Part shown: positions 51,968 to 61,063 of the stretch, piece after piece | How the letters are laid out: each line of letters opens with the position of its first letter | Position numbering within the stretch: the stretch's first letter is position 1 | Assembly (NCBI GenBank): GCA_013360395.1 | Contig: JABWBQ010000009.1 | Coordinates: 1 to 64,000, forward strand | Origin: Flavobacteriales bacterium | GTDB taxonomy: Bacteria > Bacteroidota > Bacteroidia > Flavobacteriales_F > PHOS-HE28 | Direction: 5' to 3' | Length of the DNA stretch: 64,000 nt | The notes under the pieces: model-generated | Databases searched by the model: none | Told to the model about the DNA's origin: nothing | Seen by the model: the letters and a program-made list of their open reading frames with translations, nothing else | Translations under genes and position numbers: made by a program

Positions 51968-51977
51968 GTCCGCACGA

Positions 51978-53399
51978 TCATTGCACCACGGTACGGAGAA
52001 CGTTCCGTCCTTGTGGGGTGATGAGCTCCACGAGGTACGATCCCGGTGCGGGCCGGGGCAGGTCGATCCGTGCGCGGGGGCCTTGCACACGCCCCTGCCA
52101 CAGCACGCGGCCGAGGTGGTCGCGGACCACCGCCTGTGCCACGCCTTCCAACGCGATGTTCAGCGGGCCCTGGGTCGGGTTGGGCCACACCTGCCACGAA
52201 CGGTCCCTGCCGGGGTCGGGGAACGCCGTGCTCCGGTCCACGGTCCAGGTGAACAGCTGGATGCCGCCATCGTCGGCGTAGTAGGGCTGCGGCGGCCAGA
52301 ACACGAGCGAGTTGTCGATGTAGCTCAGCACCATCAGGCTGTCGTGCACATCCACCCCCCACGCGACGGAACTGTCGTTGGGATGGATGAAGCCGCCCAC
52401 GAGCAGCGGGGTGACCGGCTCGGTGATGTCATAGACCAGCACCTCGCTGTCGCCGCCATTGACGAAGAGCAGGCTGTCGCCGGCGGCGGGGATGAGCTCG
52501 TTGGCGTGGCCATCGCTGCCGAACCACGACCCGCCGTTGCAGTTCCACGGGTTCACCCACGCGAGCTGCTGCATGGCGGTGGCGTTGCGGATGTCCACCG
52601 CCTCGAAGCCGCAGAAGTCCGTGGTCACGTAACACACATCGCCGACCACGCGCACGTTGTTGTAGGCGCAGGGTGTGGCGGCAGGCTGCAACGGGTTGAG
52701 GTACCGGTCCACCTCCACCAGGTCCGTCGGGTCGTCGATGGCGATGGCGCGCAGGGCACCGGCATCGTAGGCCAGCAGCAGCGTATCGCCCTTGAAGTCC
52801 ATGCCCCGCGCATTGGGCGGGTAGTTCACCAGGCCGGGCCAGGTCGTGTCCGGCTGGAAGGAGGAGACGAAGCGGATGTCGGCGGGGTCGTTCACGTCCA
52901 GCACCACCAGGCCCTCGCGCATGGCGCCCAGGTAGGCGAAGCCGTTGCGCACCCGCACGATGGCGCTGCCCGAGGTGAAGGCCGCACTGTCCCACTGGTC
53001 GAGCACGGCGGCGTTCGCGGGGTCGGCGATGTCCAGCACGGCCAGCCCGGCCGCCTGTGTCACGCCCTGGAAACCGCCGAGGCTCACGTACAACAGGTCG
53101 CCGTCCTGATGGATGTTGGTGGGTTTGAGCCCACCGAAGGCGGGCGGCCACAGCACATCGACCTCCACGGGGGCCGCCGGGTCGGAGATGTCGTAGGTGC
53201 GCAGGCCGTGCTCCACACCTGCCGCATACAGGAACGGCCGGTCCGAACGGTCGATCAGCGCCGCGAAGGTGGAGTACACGAAGGGGTGATGCACGAAGGC
53301 CTGCTCGGTGAGCAGCACGGTATCGATGGCCTGGCCATGCGCGGCGGGACCGGGCATTGCGACCACGAGCACGACCGAAGCCAGCGGTCCGATCCGCAT
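51978..53399 (-). CDS. LVIVD-repeat secreted protein with T9SS sorting domain
   Basis: The 473-aa protein has a signal peptide (MRIGPLASVVLVVAMPGPAAHGQ), several LVIVD-type beta-propeller repeats (GLRTYDISDPAAPVEV, GLAVLDIADPANAAVL, GLVVLDVNDPADIRFV, VLVYDITEPVTPLL) and a C-terminal T9SS domain (about 400-473, WQVWPNPTQGPLNI, GSYLVELITPQG). The cargo should be displayed or released at the cell surface. Ligand unknown. ATG 53399 is preferred because a -7 element overlaps the alternative GTG 53405. Confidence 0.8.
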   Translation of the reverse strand: MRIGPLASVVLVVAMPGPAAHGQAIDTVLLTEQAFVHHPFVYSTFAALIDRSDRPFLYAAGVEHGLRTYDISDPAAPVEVDVLWPPAFGGLKPTNIHQDGDLLYVSLGGFQGVTQAAGLAVLDIADPANAAVLDQWDSAAFTSGSAIVRVRNGFAYLGAMREGLVVLDVNDPADIRFVSSFQPDTTWPGLVNYPPNARGMDFKGDTLLLAYDAGALRAIAIDDPTDLVEVDRYLNPLQPAATPCAYNNVRVVGDVCYVTTDFCGFEAVDIRNATAMQQLAWVNPWNCNGGSWFGSDGHANELIPAAGDSLLFVNGGDSEVLVYDITEPVTPLLVGGFIHPNDSSVAWGVDVHDSLMVLSYIDNSLVFWPPQPYYADDGGIQLFTWTVDRSTAFPDPGRDRSWQVWPNPTQGPLNIALEGVAQAVVRDHLGRVLWQGRVQGPRARIDLPRPAPGSYLVELITPQGRNVLRTVVQ

Positions 53400-53404
53400 G
53401 ACCA

Positions 53405-53412
53405 CGAAGCTA
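53405..53412 (-). promoter_or_regulatory. -7 element TAGCTTCG formed on the trmB stop codon
   Basis: A 7/8 match on the minus strand, 5 nt before ATG 53399. Its TAG is the stop codon of the upstream trmB gene (53410-53412). Confidence 0.45.
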
Positions 53413-54114
53413 CAACAGCTCCGGCCCGTCCGGTCGATGGATGGCGAACCGCACGTAGTGGATCATGCGCCCTTCGGCCAGCCACATTGATTCGTAGAAA
53501 GTGCGGATGCCGAGCTCGGCCTGTTCGATGGGCGGTACGCGGTGGACCAGGTCGCCGTACACGTCGGCGCTGTGCTGCAGGAGGGGCAGCTGATGGGCCG
53601 CGACCTGCTCCAGCGTGTATTCATAAAGCAGGGGGCTGTCGGTCTTGAGATGCACCACACCACCCGGTCGCAGCACCTGCCGGTAGCGCTCCAGGAACAA
53701 GGGGCTCGTGAGCCGTTTGCGGGGCTTGCCCACCTGGGGGTCGCTGAAGGTGAGCCAGATGGCATCCACCTCGCCGGGGGCGAACGCATGGAGGAGATGG
53801 TCCACATGCGCACGGAGGAAGCCGGTATGGGCGATGCCCCGTTCCAGCACATTGCGGGCCCCGCGCCAGATGCGTGCGCCCTTGATGTCCACGCCCAGGT
53901 GGTTGCGTTCCGGATGCAAGGCCGCCAGGCCCACGGTGTATTCGCCCTTGCCGCAGCCCAGTTCCAGCACGATCGGCGCCTCGCGGCGGAAGAAGTCGGC
54001 GTTCCAGCGTCCCTTCATGGCGAACCGGCCCTGCACCAGCTCCTCGAAGGACGGCTGCAGCACATGCGCGAACGTGGCGTTCTCGGCGAAACGGAACTGC
54101 TTGTTCTTGCCCAT
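53410..54114 (-). CDS. trmB: tRNA (guanine(46)-N7)-methyltransferase
   Basis: The 234-aa methyltransferase has the family motifs: ELGCGKGEYTVGLA (S-adenosylmethionine loop, near 50), NHLGVDIKGARIW, TFSDPQVGKPRKR (the DPW/KKRH-type substrate motif) and RPGGVVHLKTD. It methylates G46 of tRNA. It is monocistronic or leads the LVIVD gene. A -7 element stands 7 nt upstream. Confidence 0.95.
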   Translation of the reverse strand: MGKNKQFRFAENATFAHVLQPSFEELVQGRFAMKGRWNADFFRREAPIVLELGCGKGEYTVGLAALHPERNHLGVDIKGARIWRGARNVLERGIAHTGFLRAHVDHLLHAFAPGEVDAIWLTFSDPQVGKPRKRLTSPLFLERYRQVLRPGGVVHLKTDSPLLYEYTLEQVAAHQLPLLQHSADVYGDLVHRVPPIEQAELGIRTFYESMWLAEGRMIHYVRFAIHRPDGPELL

Positions 54115-54121
54115 GGCGGCG

Positions 54122-54129
54122 CGAAAGTA
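54122..54129 (-). promoter_or_regulatory. -7 element TACTTTCG of trmB
   Basis: A 7/8 minus-strand match ending 7 nt before the trmB start codon; near-leaderless transcript predicted. Confidence 0.5.
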
Positions 54130-54196
54130 GGCGGTGCCTCCAGGGGCGCTGCGTGGAACGCATGGTCTTCGCCGGCGGGTGCGCACCTTCGCGGGC

Positions 54197-55267
54197 ATGG
54201 GCGGCTTGAGCGGAGCGCGGGTGCTGGTGGCCCCCCTGGACTGGGGCCTGGGCCATGCCGCCCGCTGCGTTCCGGTGATCCGGCGGCTGTGCGCCCGCGG
54301 TGCCGTGCCCGTGCTCGCCGCCGACCACGGGCCGCTGGCCCTGTTGCGCGGGGAATTCCCCGGGCTCGAGCAGGTGCGACTGCCGGGGATCACCGTACGG
54401 TACGCCGTCGGCCGGAGCCAGCTGTGGAGCCTGGCCATGCAGTTCCCGGCGATGCTGCGCAGCGTGGCCACCGAGCGCACCACCTTGGAACGGATCGCTC
54501 CGGGCCTGCGGCTGGATGCCGTCGTCAGCGACCAGCGCTTCGGGGTGCGCAGCGACCGGCTGCCCTCGGTGCTCCTCACGCACCAGCTCTTCCCGCCGGC
54601 CCCGCTGGCCCGCCTGCCGTTGCAACGGCTCAACCTGCGGCACGTGGCCCGGTTCGACCGCTGCTGGGTGCTGGACGAACCGGTAGCTCCCGGCCTTGCG
54701 GGGGAGCTCTCACACGGTCCGCGCGTGCCGGCGAACGTGCGGTACATCGGTCCGGTGAGCCGCCTGACGGAACCGGCGGGGACTGCGGCCAGGGCCCATC
54801 GCATCGTGGCCGTCATCAGCGGGCCCGAACCGCAACGCACCCTGCTGGAGGACATCCTGTTGGATCAGCTGGCCACACTCCCCGGCGAACACCTGCTGGT
54901 GCAGGGCCTGCCCCACCGGCCCGACCGTCGTCGCGTGGGCCACGTGGACGTGGTGGGCCACCTGCCGGGCCGCGCCCTGCGGGAGGCCTTGCTGGGCGCC
55001 TCGCTCATCGTTTCACGCAGCGGCTACACCACCCTGATGGACCTCGCGGCCCTGGGCCTGGGCGCCTTGATCATCCCCACACCGGGCCAGCCGGAACAGG
55101 AGTACCTGGGCCGCCTGCATGCACGCACCGGCCGTTTCGTGGTCCAGGACCAGCACAGCGTGGACCTTGCCCGCGTGCTCGCCGCGCCGCCCGCACGGTA
55201 CCCGGCATCGTACGACCCGGCGCTGCTGGATGCGGCGCTCGACGAGCTCGACGGGATGCTGCGATGA
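54197..55267 (+). CDS. Glycosyltransferase (GT-B, MurG/UGT-like)
   Basis: The 356-aa protein has an N-terminal Rossmann half (ARVLVAPLDWGLGHAARCVPVIRRL) and a C-terminal half with the nucleotide-sugar loop VSRSGYTTLMDLAALGLGALIIPTPGQPEQEYLG. These match GT-B enzymes related to MurG and UDP-glycosyltransferases. No signal peptide or membrane segment is present. The acceptor is unknown. The ATG at 54197 is used because an upstream ATG at 54134 would add an Arg-rich, unrelated 21-residue stretch. Confidence 0.82.
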   Translation: MGGLSGARVLVAPLDWGLGHAARCVPVIRRLCARGAVPVLAADHGPLALLRGEFPGLEQVRLPGITVRYAVGRSQLWSLAMQFPAMLRSVATERTTLERIAPGLRLDAVVSDQRFGVRSDRLPSVLLTHQLFPPAPLARLPLQRLNLRHVARFDRCWVLDEPVAPGLAGELSHGPRVPANVRYIGPVSRLTEPAGTAARAHRIVAVISGPEPQRTLLEDILLDQLATLPGEHLLVQGLPHRPDRRRVGHVDVVGHLPGRALREALLGASLIVSRSGYTTLMDLAALGLGALIIPTPGQPEQEYLGRLHARTGRFVVQDQHSVDLARVLAAPPARYPASYDPALLDAALDELDGMLR

Positions 55268-55279
55268 GCCACGACCCGC

Positions 55280-55287
55280 TACTTTCG
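55280..55287 (+). promoter_or_regulatory. -7 element TACTTTCG
   Basis: A 7/8 match located 5 nt before the ATG at 55293. Confidence 0.5.
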
Positions 55288-55292
55288 TCGGG

Positions 55293-56531
55293 ATGAACGC
55301 ACGCACCCCGCTCCTGGCCCTGCTGATGATCGCGGGTCCCGGCCTCCGCGGCCAGGACGCCCTGGAGCAACGTCTGCACGACCTGCAGGCGCGCGACAAG
55401 CAACTGCGGGAGGCCCGCGAAGCCCTGGCGTGGCCGATGGATTCGTTGAAGCTGGCGATCATCCGGCGCGACCTGCGTGCCCAAGGCCTGCCTGCGCTCG
55501 CCGATGGCGAGGAGGTCGTGGAGCACCCCGGCCACATGCTGGTGTACAGCGAGCGCCACGAACAGGCCCGGTGGACCGCCCACATCGCCACACCCGACGT
55601 GGTGACGGGCAACCTGGCCCGCATCGACACCTTCCTGATGGACCCCAAGGTGCGCAGCGGCACCAGCACCGTGGAGGACTACTGGAACAGCGGCTTCGAC
55701 CGCGGCCATCTGGTGCCCAGTGCCGACATGCGGTGGAACAAGCAGGCGTTGACGGCCACGTACCTGTACAGCAACGTGAGCCCGCAGCGCCCCGAGTTCA
55801 ACCGGGGGAGCTGGGGCGATCTGGAGGACTGGGTGCGGCGCACTGTTCGCTACGGTGGCGAGCGTGTCTTCGTGATCACCGGCCCGGTGCTGCGCGAAGA
55901 CCTGCCGGTGATGAACAACCCCGGCCATCGCAACCGGGTGAGCATCCCCGAACTGTACTTCAAGGTGCTGGCCGACCTGGACGGGCCGGAGCGCAAGATG
56001 ATCGGCTTCGTGATGCGCAACGGGGTGAACGAGTACCCCGTGATCAGCTATGCGGTCCCCGTGGACAGCGTGGAGCGGCTCACCGGGCTGGACCTCTTCC
56101 CGGCACTGGACGACACCCTGGAGGCAAGGCTGCAGGCGCAACGCGATCCGCAGGCCTGGTACCATCCCGGCGACCCGTACAAGGGCGAGGTGGAACCCCT
56201 GCCCGCACCGCTGCCCAAGGGCATGTTCAACACGGTGCAGGCACGCCACCACATCGGGCACCACATCACCGTGTGCGGCACCGTGGTCAGCACGCGCCGC
56301 ACCGCCAAGGCCAATGCGGTGTACCTGAACTTCGACCGGCTGCACCCCGCGCAGGATTTCTATTGCACGGTGTGGGACAGCAACGGGCCCAACTTCCACT
56401 ACGACCCGGAGCAGGCCCTGCTGCGCCAGCGGGTGTGCGTCACCGGCAAGGTGACCCTGTACGACGACATCCCGCGCATCAGCGTGAACAACGAGAACGC
56501 GATCGTGCGCTGGGAGGACGCTGTGCGCTGA
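55293..56531 (+). CDS. Secreted DNA/RNA non-specific endonuclease
   Basis: The 412-aa protein has a signal peptide (ALLMIAGPGLRGQ), a short coiled coil (22-45), and a beta-beta-alpha-metal nuclease domain with DRGH at 136-139 in FDRGHLVPSADM and a downstream SNVSPQRPEFNRGSW containing the metal-binding Asn. A C-terminal OB-like domain (about 315-405, GHHITVCGTVVSTRRTAKAN, YLNFD) may bind nucleic acid. It probably degrades extracellular nucleic acids for phosphate or nucleotides. It has its own -7 element. Confidence 0.88.
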   Translation: MNARTPLLALLMIAGPGLRGQDALEQRLHDLQARDKQLREAREALAWPMDSLKLAIIRRDLRAQGLPALADGEEVVEHPGHMLVYSERHEQARWTAHIATPDVVTGNLARIDTFLMDPKVRSGTSTVEDYWNSGFDRGHLVPSADMRWNKQALTATYLYSNVSPQRPEFNRGSWGDLEDWVRRTVRYGGERVFVITGPVLREDLPVMNNPGHRNRVSIPELYFKVLADLDGPERKMIGFVMRNGVNEYPVISYAVPVDSVERLTGLDLFPALDDTLEARLQAQRDPQAWYHPGDPYKGEVEPLPAPLPKGMFNTVQARHHIGHHITVCGTVVSTRRTAKANAVYLNFDRLHPAQDFYCTVWDSNGPNFHYDPEQALLRQRVCVTGKVTLYDDIPRISVNNENAIVRWEDAVR

Positions 56532-56584
56532 GGGCCGGTGGGCGGCGCCCGGCCCGTCGCGGTATGGCCCAGGGACCGCCGGCC

Positions 56585-56592
56585 TACCTTCG
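56585..56592 (+). promoter_or_regulatory. -7 element TACCTTCG
   Basis: A 7/8 match 13 nt before the ATG at 56606. Confidence 0.5.
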
Positions 56593-56605
56593 CCGGGACC
56601 CGCCC

Positions 56606-59600
56606 ATGCACACACTTCGCTCCGCCCCTCTTCCGCAGCCGCTGTTCCATACGCCCGCACCCTGGGCCCTGGCCGGGCTCCTGTTCCTGGCCGCCTGCGG
56701 GCCGTCGGACACGCCCAGCACCGGCACAGCACCGCGTCCTGCGGGCCCGCTGTTCCTTTCCCTGGCCCCGGACAGCACCGGCATCACCTTCGCCAACACG
56801 CTGGAGGAATCGCCGTCCATGAACTACTTCACCTACATCTACGCCTACAACGGTGGTGGTGTGGGGGCGGGCGACATCAACGGGGACGGCCTGATCGACC
56901 TGTTCTTCTCCGGCAACCAGCAGCGCGACCGGCTCTACCTCAACCTGGGGGGCATGCGCTTCGAGGACATCACCGAGAAGGCGCTCGGACCCGACCCCGG
57001 CGGATGGCGCACCGGCGTGGCCATGGCCGATGTGAACGGGGACGGTCACCTTGACATCTACGTGTGCCGCAGCGGCCTCACCACCGACACCGCCCTGACG
57101 CGCAACCTGCTGTACCTGAACAACGGCGACCTCACCTTCCGCGAGGCGGCACATGCCCTGGGCGTGGCGGACACGAGCCACAGCACCCAGGCCACCTTCC
57201 TGGACGTGGAGGGCGACGGCGACCTGGACCTGTACGTGATCAACCACCCCATGGACCGGATCTCCGGCGTGAGCGTCTCGCAGGTGCGGGCGGCCATCGC
57301 CGCGGGCACCGCCCCCAGCAACAGGCTCTTCGTGCAGGACAACGGGCGCTTCCGGGAGGCCACCCGCGCACACGGGCTCATGGACTTCAGCTACAGCCTG
57401 GGCGTGAACGCCGTGCACCTCGACGGGGACGACCGCATCGACCTGTACGTGGCCAACGACTTCGACGTGTCCGACGCGATGTACACCAACCACGACGGGC
57501 AATTCACCGAGGTGATCAAGGAGCGCACGCGGCACGTGAGCAACTTCGGGATGGGCTGCGACGTGGCCGACCTCAACAACGACGCCCTGCCGGACATCGT
57601 GGTGCTGGACATGGTGGCCGACGACCATGTGCGCAGCAAGACCAACATGGGCAGCATGTCGGCCCAGGCCTTCTGGTCCATCGTGGCCGTCGGCCAGCAC
57701 TACCAGTACATGGTGAACACCCTGCAGCTCAACAACGGCAACGGCACCTTCAGCGAGATCGCCCAGCTGGCCGGCATCGCCCGCACGGACTGGAGCTGGG
57801 CCCCCCTGCTGGCCGACCTGGACAACGATGGCTGGAAGGACCTGCTGGTGACCAACGGCTACAAGCACGACATCCGCAACAACGACTACCAGCAGCAGGT
57901 GTACCGTGGCCTGAGGAACGGTGCGGACTTCTACCGCGCGCTGGACCTGGTGCCCAGCACCCGCATCCGCAACTACCTCTTCCACAACCAGGGTGCGGAC
58001 AGCACGGGGCGCGCCCGGCTCACCTTCGCCGACAGCTCCCAGGCCTGGGGCTTCACCGAACCGCTCAACAGCAACGGCGCGGTGTATGCCGACCTGGACA
58101 ACGACGGCGACCTGGACCTGGCGATCAACAACATCGATGCGCCCGCCTCGGTGTACGCCAACCGGGCGCGCGACCTGCATCCGGAACGGCATTACCTGCG
58201 GCTGGCGCTCAAGCACGCCGGGCACGATGCGCTCGGTGCACGCGTCACCCTGCGCCATCACGGAACGGTGCAATACCAGGAGCTCAGCCCCGTGCGCGGC
58301 TACCAGAGCTCGGTGGAGCCCGTGCTGCACTTCGGCCTCGGCCCGGCTTCCGGCATCGACAGCCTGGAGGTGCGCTGGCCCGATGGTCGCATCACCCTTT
58401 TGCGCAACGTGCAGGTGGACCGGATGCTCACCCTGGACAGCAAGGATGCCGCGGCGCCAACGATGGGCACAACGACAGCCCGCCCCCTGCTGGCCGAGGA
58501 CCCCGCGCGCATTCCGGACGCCGCCACGCACCGCGACCCCGCCTACGACGACTTCCGCCTGGAGGTGCTGCTGCCGCACAAGATGAGCGAGCTGGGCCCC
58601 ATGCTCGCCGTGGCCGATGTGAACGACGATGGGCGGGACGACCTGTGGATGGGTGGTGGCCGGGGCCAGGCACCCATGCTGATGATACAGACCGAGGCCG
58701 GCACGCTGAAGGTGGCCGAAGGGGCGCACCCCCTCACCGGCAAAGGCCAGGAACTGCTGGGTGCCCGCTTCATCGACGGCGATGGCGACGGCGACCAGGA
58801 CCTGCTGGTGCTCGCGGGCTCCAACGAGGACGACCTGCGCAGCGACGCCTTCCGCCACCACTACCTGCGCAACGACGGCACCGGCCGCTTCACCCGGGTG
58901 GACGATGCCCTGCCGCCGATGATGACCAGCGGCCAGCGCGCGGACGCGGCCGACATCGATGGCGACGGGGACCTGGACCTGTTCGTGGGCGGACGGCAGA
59001 CCCCGGCCCACTACCCCTTCGCGCCCCGCTCCTACCTGCTGCTCAACGACGGCACCGGCCACTTCACCGATGCCACCGAGGAGCGGGCCAGGGACCTCAT
59101 GGGCCCGGGCCTGGTGAGCGACATGCGTTTCGCCGACCTCGACGGGGACCGCGACCCCGACCTGGTGCTCGTGGGCGAGTGGATGCCGGTGATGGTGCTG
59201 CTGAACGACGGCGGCCGCTTCACCGATGCCACGCGGGCCGCCGGGCTCGAAGGCACCTCCGGATGGTGGAACAGCCTGTGCGCGGCCGACCTGGACGGTG
59301 ACGGCGACGTGGACCTCGCGGCCGGCAACCTCGGCTGGAACAGCAAGTTCAAGGCGGACGCGGCGCATCCGCTCCACGTGTACTGGGCCGACATGGACGA
59401 CAACGGCCGTTCGGACATCGTGCTCGCCAAGGAGAAGGCCGGCCACCAGGTGCCCGTGCGCGGCCGCGAATGCAGCAGCCAGCAGTGCCCGGTGATCCTC
59501 CAACGTTTCCCCACCTACGATGCGTTCGCCAATGCCGACCTGCAGGCCATCTACACCCCGGGGAAGCTGGACAAGGCCCTGCACCGCTCGGCCTCCTGGA

Positions 59601-59995
59601 TGCGGAGCGCGGTGTTCCTCAACGACGGTGCGGGGCGCTTCACCGCCCGGGCCCTGCCCGTGGAGGCCCAGCTGGGTCCGGTGAACGGCATCGCGGCGTT
59701 GGACGTGAACGCCGACGGCCACATGGACCTGGTGACCGCGGGCAACAACTGGGGTGCCGAGGTGGAGACCGTGCGCTACGATGCCGGGCGCGGCTGCGTG
59801 CTGCTGGGCGACGGCCGGGGTGGCTTCACCCCGCTGACGCCCGCGGCTTCGGGCTTCTTCGCCTGGGGCAATGCCCGGGACCTGGCCGTGCTGCGCATGG
59901 GCCCGCGTCGCACCCCGGTGGTCGTGGTGGCCGAGCACGGCGGTCGTCCGCAGGCCTTCGTCGTGGGCGGCCTCAGCGCGACTTCCGCAAGGTGA
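56606..59995 (+). CDS. Large FG-GAP/VCBS-repeat lipoprotein with ASPIC/UnbV domain
   Basis: The 1129-aa lipoprotein (lipobox ALAGLLFLAACG, Cys31) contains about a dozen FG-GAP/VCBS blades with Ca-binding D-x-D-x-D-G loops, e.g. GAGDINGDGLIDLFF, MADVNGDGHLDIYV, ADLDNDGWKDLLV. The middle holds an ASPIC/UnbV domain (about 525-610, RLALKHAGHDALGARVTL, SLEVRWPDGRITLL) and a second set of blades follows. This is the CRTAC1-like architecture of Bacteroidota, often encoded near SusCD-type systems, and predicts a surface beta-propeller adhesin or binding protein. The 3' end overlaps the convergent kinase gene by 23 bp. Confidence 0.88.
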   Translation: MHTLRSAPLPQPLFHTPAPWALAGLLFLAACGPSDTPSTGTAPRPAGPLFLSLAPDSTGITFANTLEESPSMNYFTYIYAYNGGGVGAGDINGDGLIDLFFSGNQQRDRLYLNLGGMRFEDITEKALGPDPGGWRTGVAMADVNGDGHLDIYVCRSGLTTDTALTRNLLYLNNGDLTFREAAHALGVADTSHSTQATFLDVEGDGDLDLYVINHPMDRISGVSVSQVRAAIAAGTAPSNRLFVQDNGRFREATRAHGLMDFSYSLGVNAVHLDGDDRIDLYVANDFDVSDAMYTNHDGQFTEVIKERTRHVSNFGMGCDVADLNNDALPDIVVLDMVADDHVRSKTNMGSMSAQAFWSIVAVGQHYQYMVNTLQLNNGNGTFSEIAQLAGIARTDWSWAPLLADLDNDGWKDLLVTNGYKHDIRNNDYQQQVYRGLRNGADFYRALDLVPSTRIRNYLFHNQGADSTGRARLTFADSSQAWGFTEPLNSNGAVYADLDNDGDLDLAINNIDAPASVYANRARDLHPERHYLRLALKHAGHDALGARVTLRHHGTVQYQELSPVRGYQSSVEPVLHFGLGPASGIDSLEVRWPDGRITLLRNVQVDRMLTLDSKDAAAPTMGTTTARPLLAEDPARIPDAATHRDPAYDDFRLEVLLPHKMSELGPMLAVADVNDDGRDDLWMGGGRGQAPMLMIQTEAGTLKVAEGAHPLTGKGQELLGARFIDGDGDGDQDLLVLAGSNEDDLRSDAFRHHYLRNDGTGRFTRVDDALPPMMTSGQRADAADIDGDGDLDLFVGGRQTPAHYPFAPRSYLLLNDGTGHFTDATEERARDLMGPGLVSDMRFADLDGDRDPDLVLVGEWMPVMVLLNDGGRFTDATRAAGLEGTSGWWNSLCAADLDGDGDVDLAAGNLGWNSKFKADAAHPLHVYWADMDDNGRSDIVLAKEKAGHQVPVRGRECSSQQCPVILQRFPTYDAFANADLQAIYTPGKLDKALHRSASWMRSAVFLNDGAGRFTARALPVEAQLGPVNGIAALDVNADGHMDLVTAGNNWGAEVETVRYDAGRGCVLLGDGRGGFTPLTPAASGFFAWGNARDLAVLRMGPRRTPVVVVAEHGGRPQAFVVGGLSATSAR

Positions 59996-61016
59996 ACGCG
60001 AAGGTGCTGCCGCGACCTTCGGTGCTCCGCACGGTGATGGTCTGTCCGTGCGCCTCCACGATGTGCTTCACGATCGCGAGCCCGAGCCCGCTGCCCCCCT
60101 CGTTGCGCGCTCGGCTGGTGCCCACCCGGTAGAAGCGCTCGAACAGGCGCGGAAGATGCTCCTCCCCGATGCCGATGCCGTCGTCGCTCACTTCCACCAG
60201 CACATGCTCCCCCATGTCCTCCACGCTCACCGTGCAGTGCCCGTCGCGGCGTCCGTAGCTCACCGCGTTCACGAAGAGGTTCACGAACACCTGCACCAGG
60301 CGGTCGCGGTCGCCGTGGACGACCAGTCCTTCCGGCACCCGGTCCACCAGCGCGATGCCTTTGTCGCGGGCCGCCAGCTCCACCTCGCGCGCAGCCTCTT
60401 CCACCAGGCCGCGCAGGGCATGGGGCTGTTCGCGCAGGTCCATCACACCGCTCTCCAGCCGGGTGATCAGGTCCAGGTCCTCCACGATCTTGATCAGGCG
60501 GTCCACGCCATGACCGGCGCGGGTGAGGAAATCGCGGTTGACCTTGGGGTCCTCCAGGCCGCCGTCCAGCAAGGTGAGGATGTAGCCCTGGATGTTGAAG
60601 ATGGGCGTCTTGAGCTCGTGCGCCAGGTTGCCGATGAACTCGCGGCGGAACCGTTCCCGCTCCCGCAGCTCGGTGATCTCACTACGGCGCGCACGCGCCC
60701 ACTCGGCCACCTCCCCCTCCACACGGCCCAGCGCATCGTCGGTCCGGGCGGGCACGACCACCGGGTCCGCCGCACCACGCAGCCCCTGCACCACCTTCAG
60801 GATGCCGCGGATCCGGTCCTGCACCAGGCGCAGCAGCACGAAGCGCAGCACCAGGAAGGCGGCCGCCCCCGAGGTCGCACCGACGAGCGCCGCCTTCCCC
60901 GCATGGGAAAGGCCGCGAACATCCATCGCCAGCATGCAGACCAGGAAGGCCGCCGCACCGATCGCCAGGGCTGCCGGTGCAACAAGCCGCTGCGGGTCGA
61001 GCGCGGGCCGGGACAT
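59973..61016 (-). CDS. Orphan PhoR-like sensor histidine kinase
   Basis: The 347-aa kinase has two membrane segments (about 15-31 and 45-65) with almost no periplasmic loop, the H-box GNLAHELKTP (His133), N-box FVNLFVNAVSYGRRDG, G1 DDGIGIGEEHL and G2 GGSGLGLAIV. With no sizeable external domain it probably senses through the membrane or a partner. No regulator gene is adjacent. It converges with the FG-GAP lipoprotein gene. Confidence 0.9.
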   Translation of the reverse strand: MSRPALDPQRLVAPAALAIGAAAFLVCMLAMDVRGLSHAGKAALVGATSGAAAFLVLRFVLLRLVQDRIRGILKVVQGLRGAADPVVVPARTDDALGRVEGEVAEWARARRSEITELRERERFRREFIGNLAHELKTPIFNIQGYILTLLDGGLEDPKVNRDFLTRAGHGVDRLIKIVEDLDLITRLESGVMDLREQPHALRGLVEEAAREVELAARDKGIALVDRVPEGLVVHGDRDRLVQVFVNLFVNAVSYGRRDGHCTVSVEDMGEHVLVEVSDDGIGIGEEHLPRLFERFYRVGTSRARNEGGSGLGLAIVKHIVEAHGQTITVRSTEGRGSTFAFTLRKSR

Positions 61017-61021
61017 GGCCG

Positions 61022-61029
61022 CGAAGATA
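61022..61029 (-). promoter_or_regulatory. -7 element TATCTTCG
   Basis: A 7/8 minus-strand match, 5 nt before the kinase start codon. Confidence 0.45.
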
Positions 61030-61063
61030 CCGGGGCCTCGCGCGGGGCCGGGTGTGCCGCCGC

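Noticed and set aside
56399-59938. A 1179-codon minus-strand frame opposite the FG-GAP lipoprotein
   Set aside because: It mirrors the Asp-rich repeats of the real gene and has no start signal or known motif.
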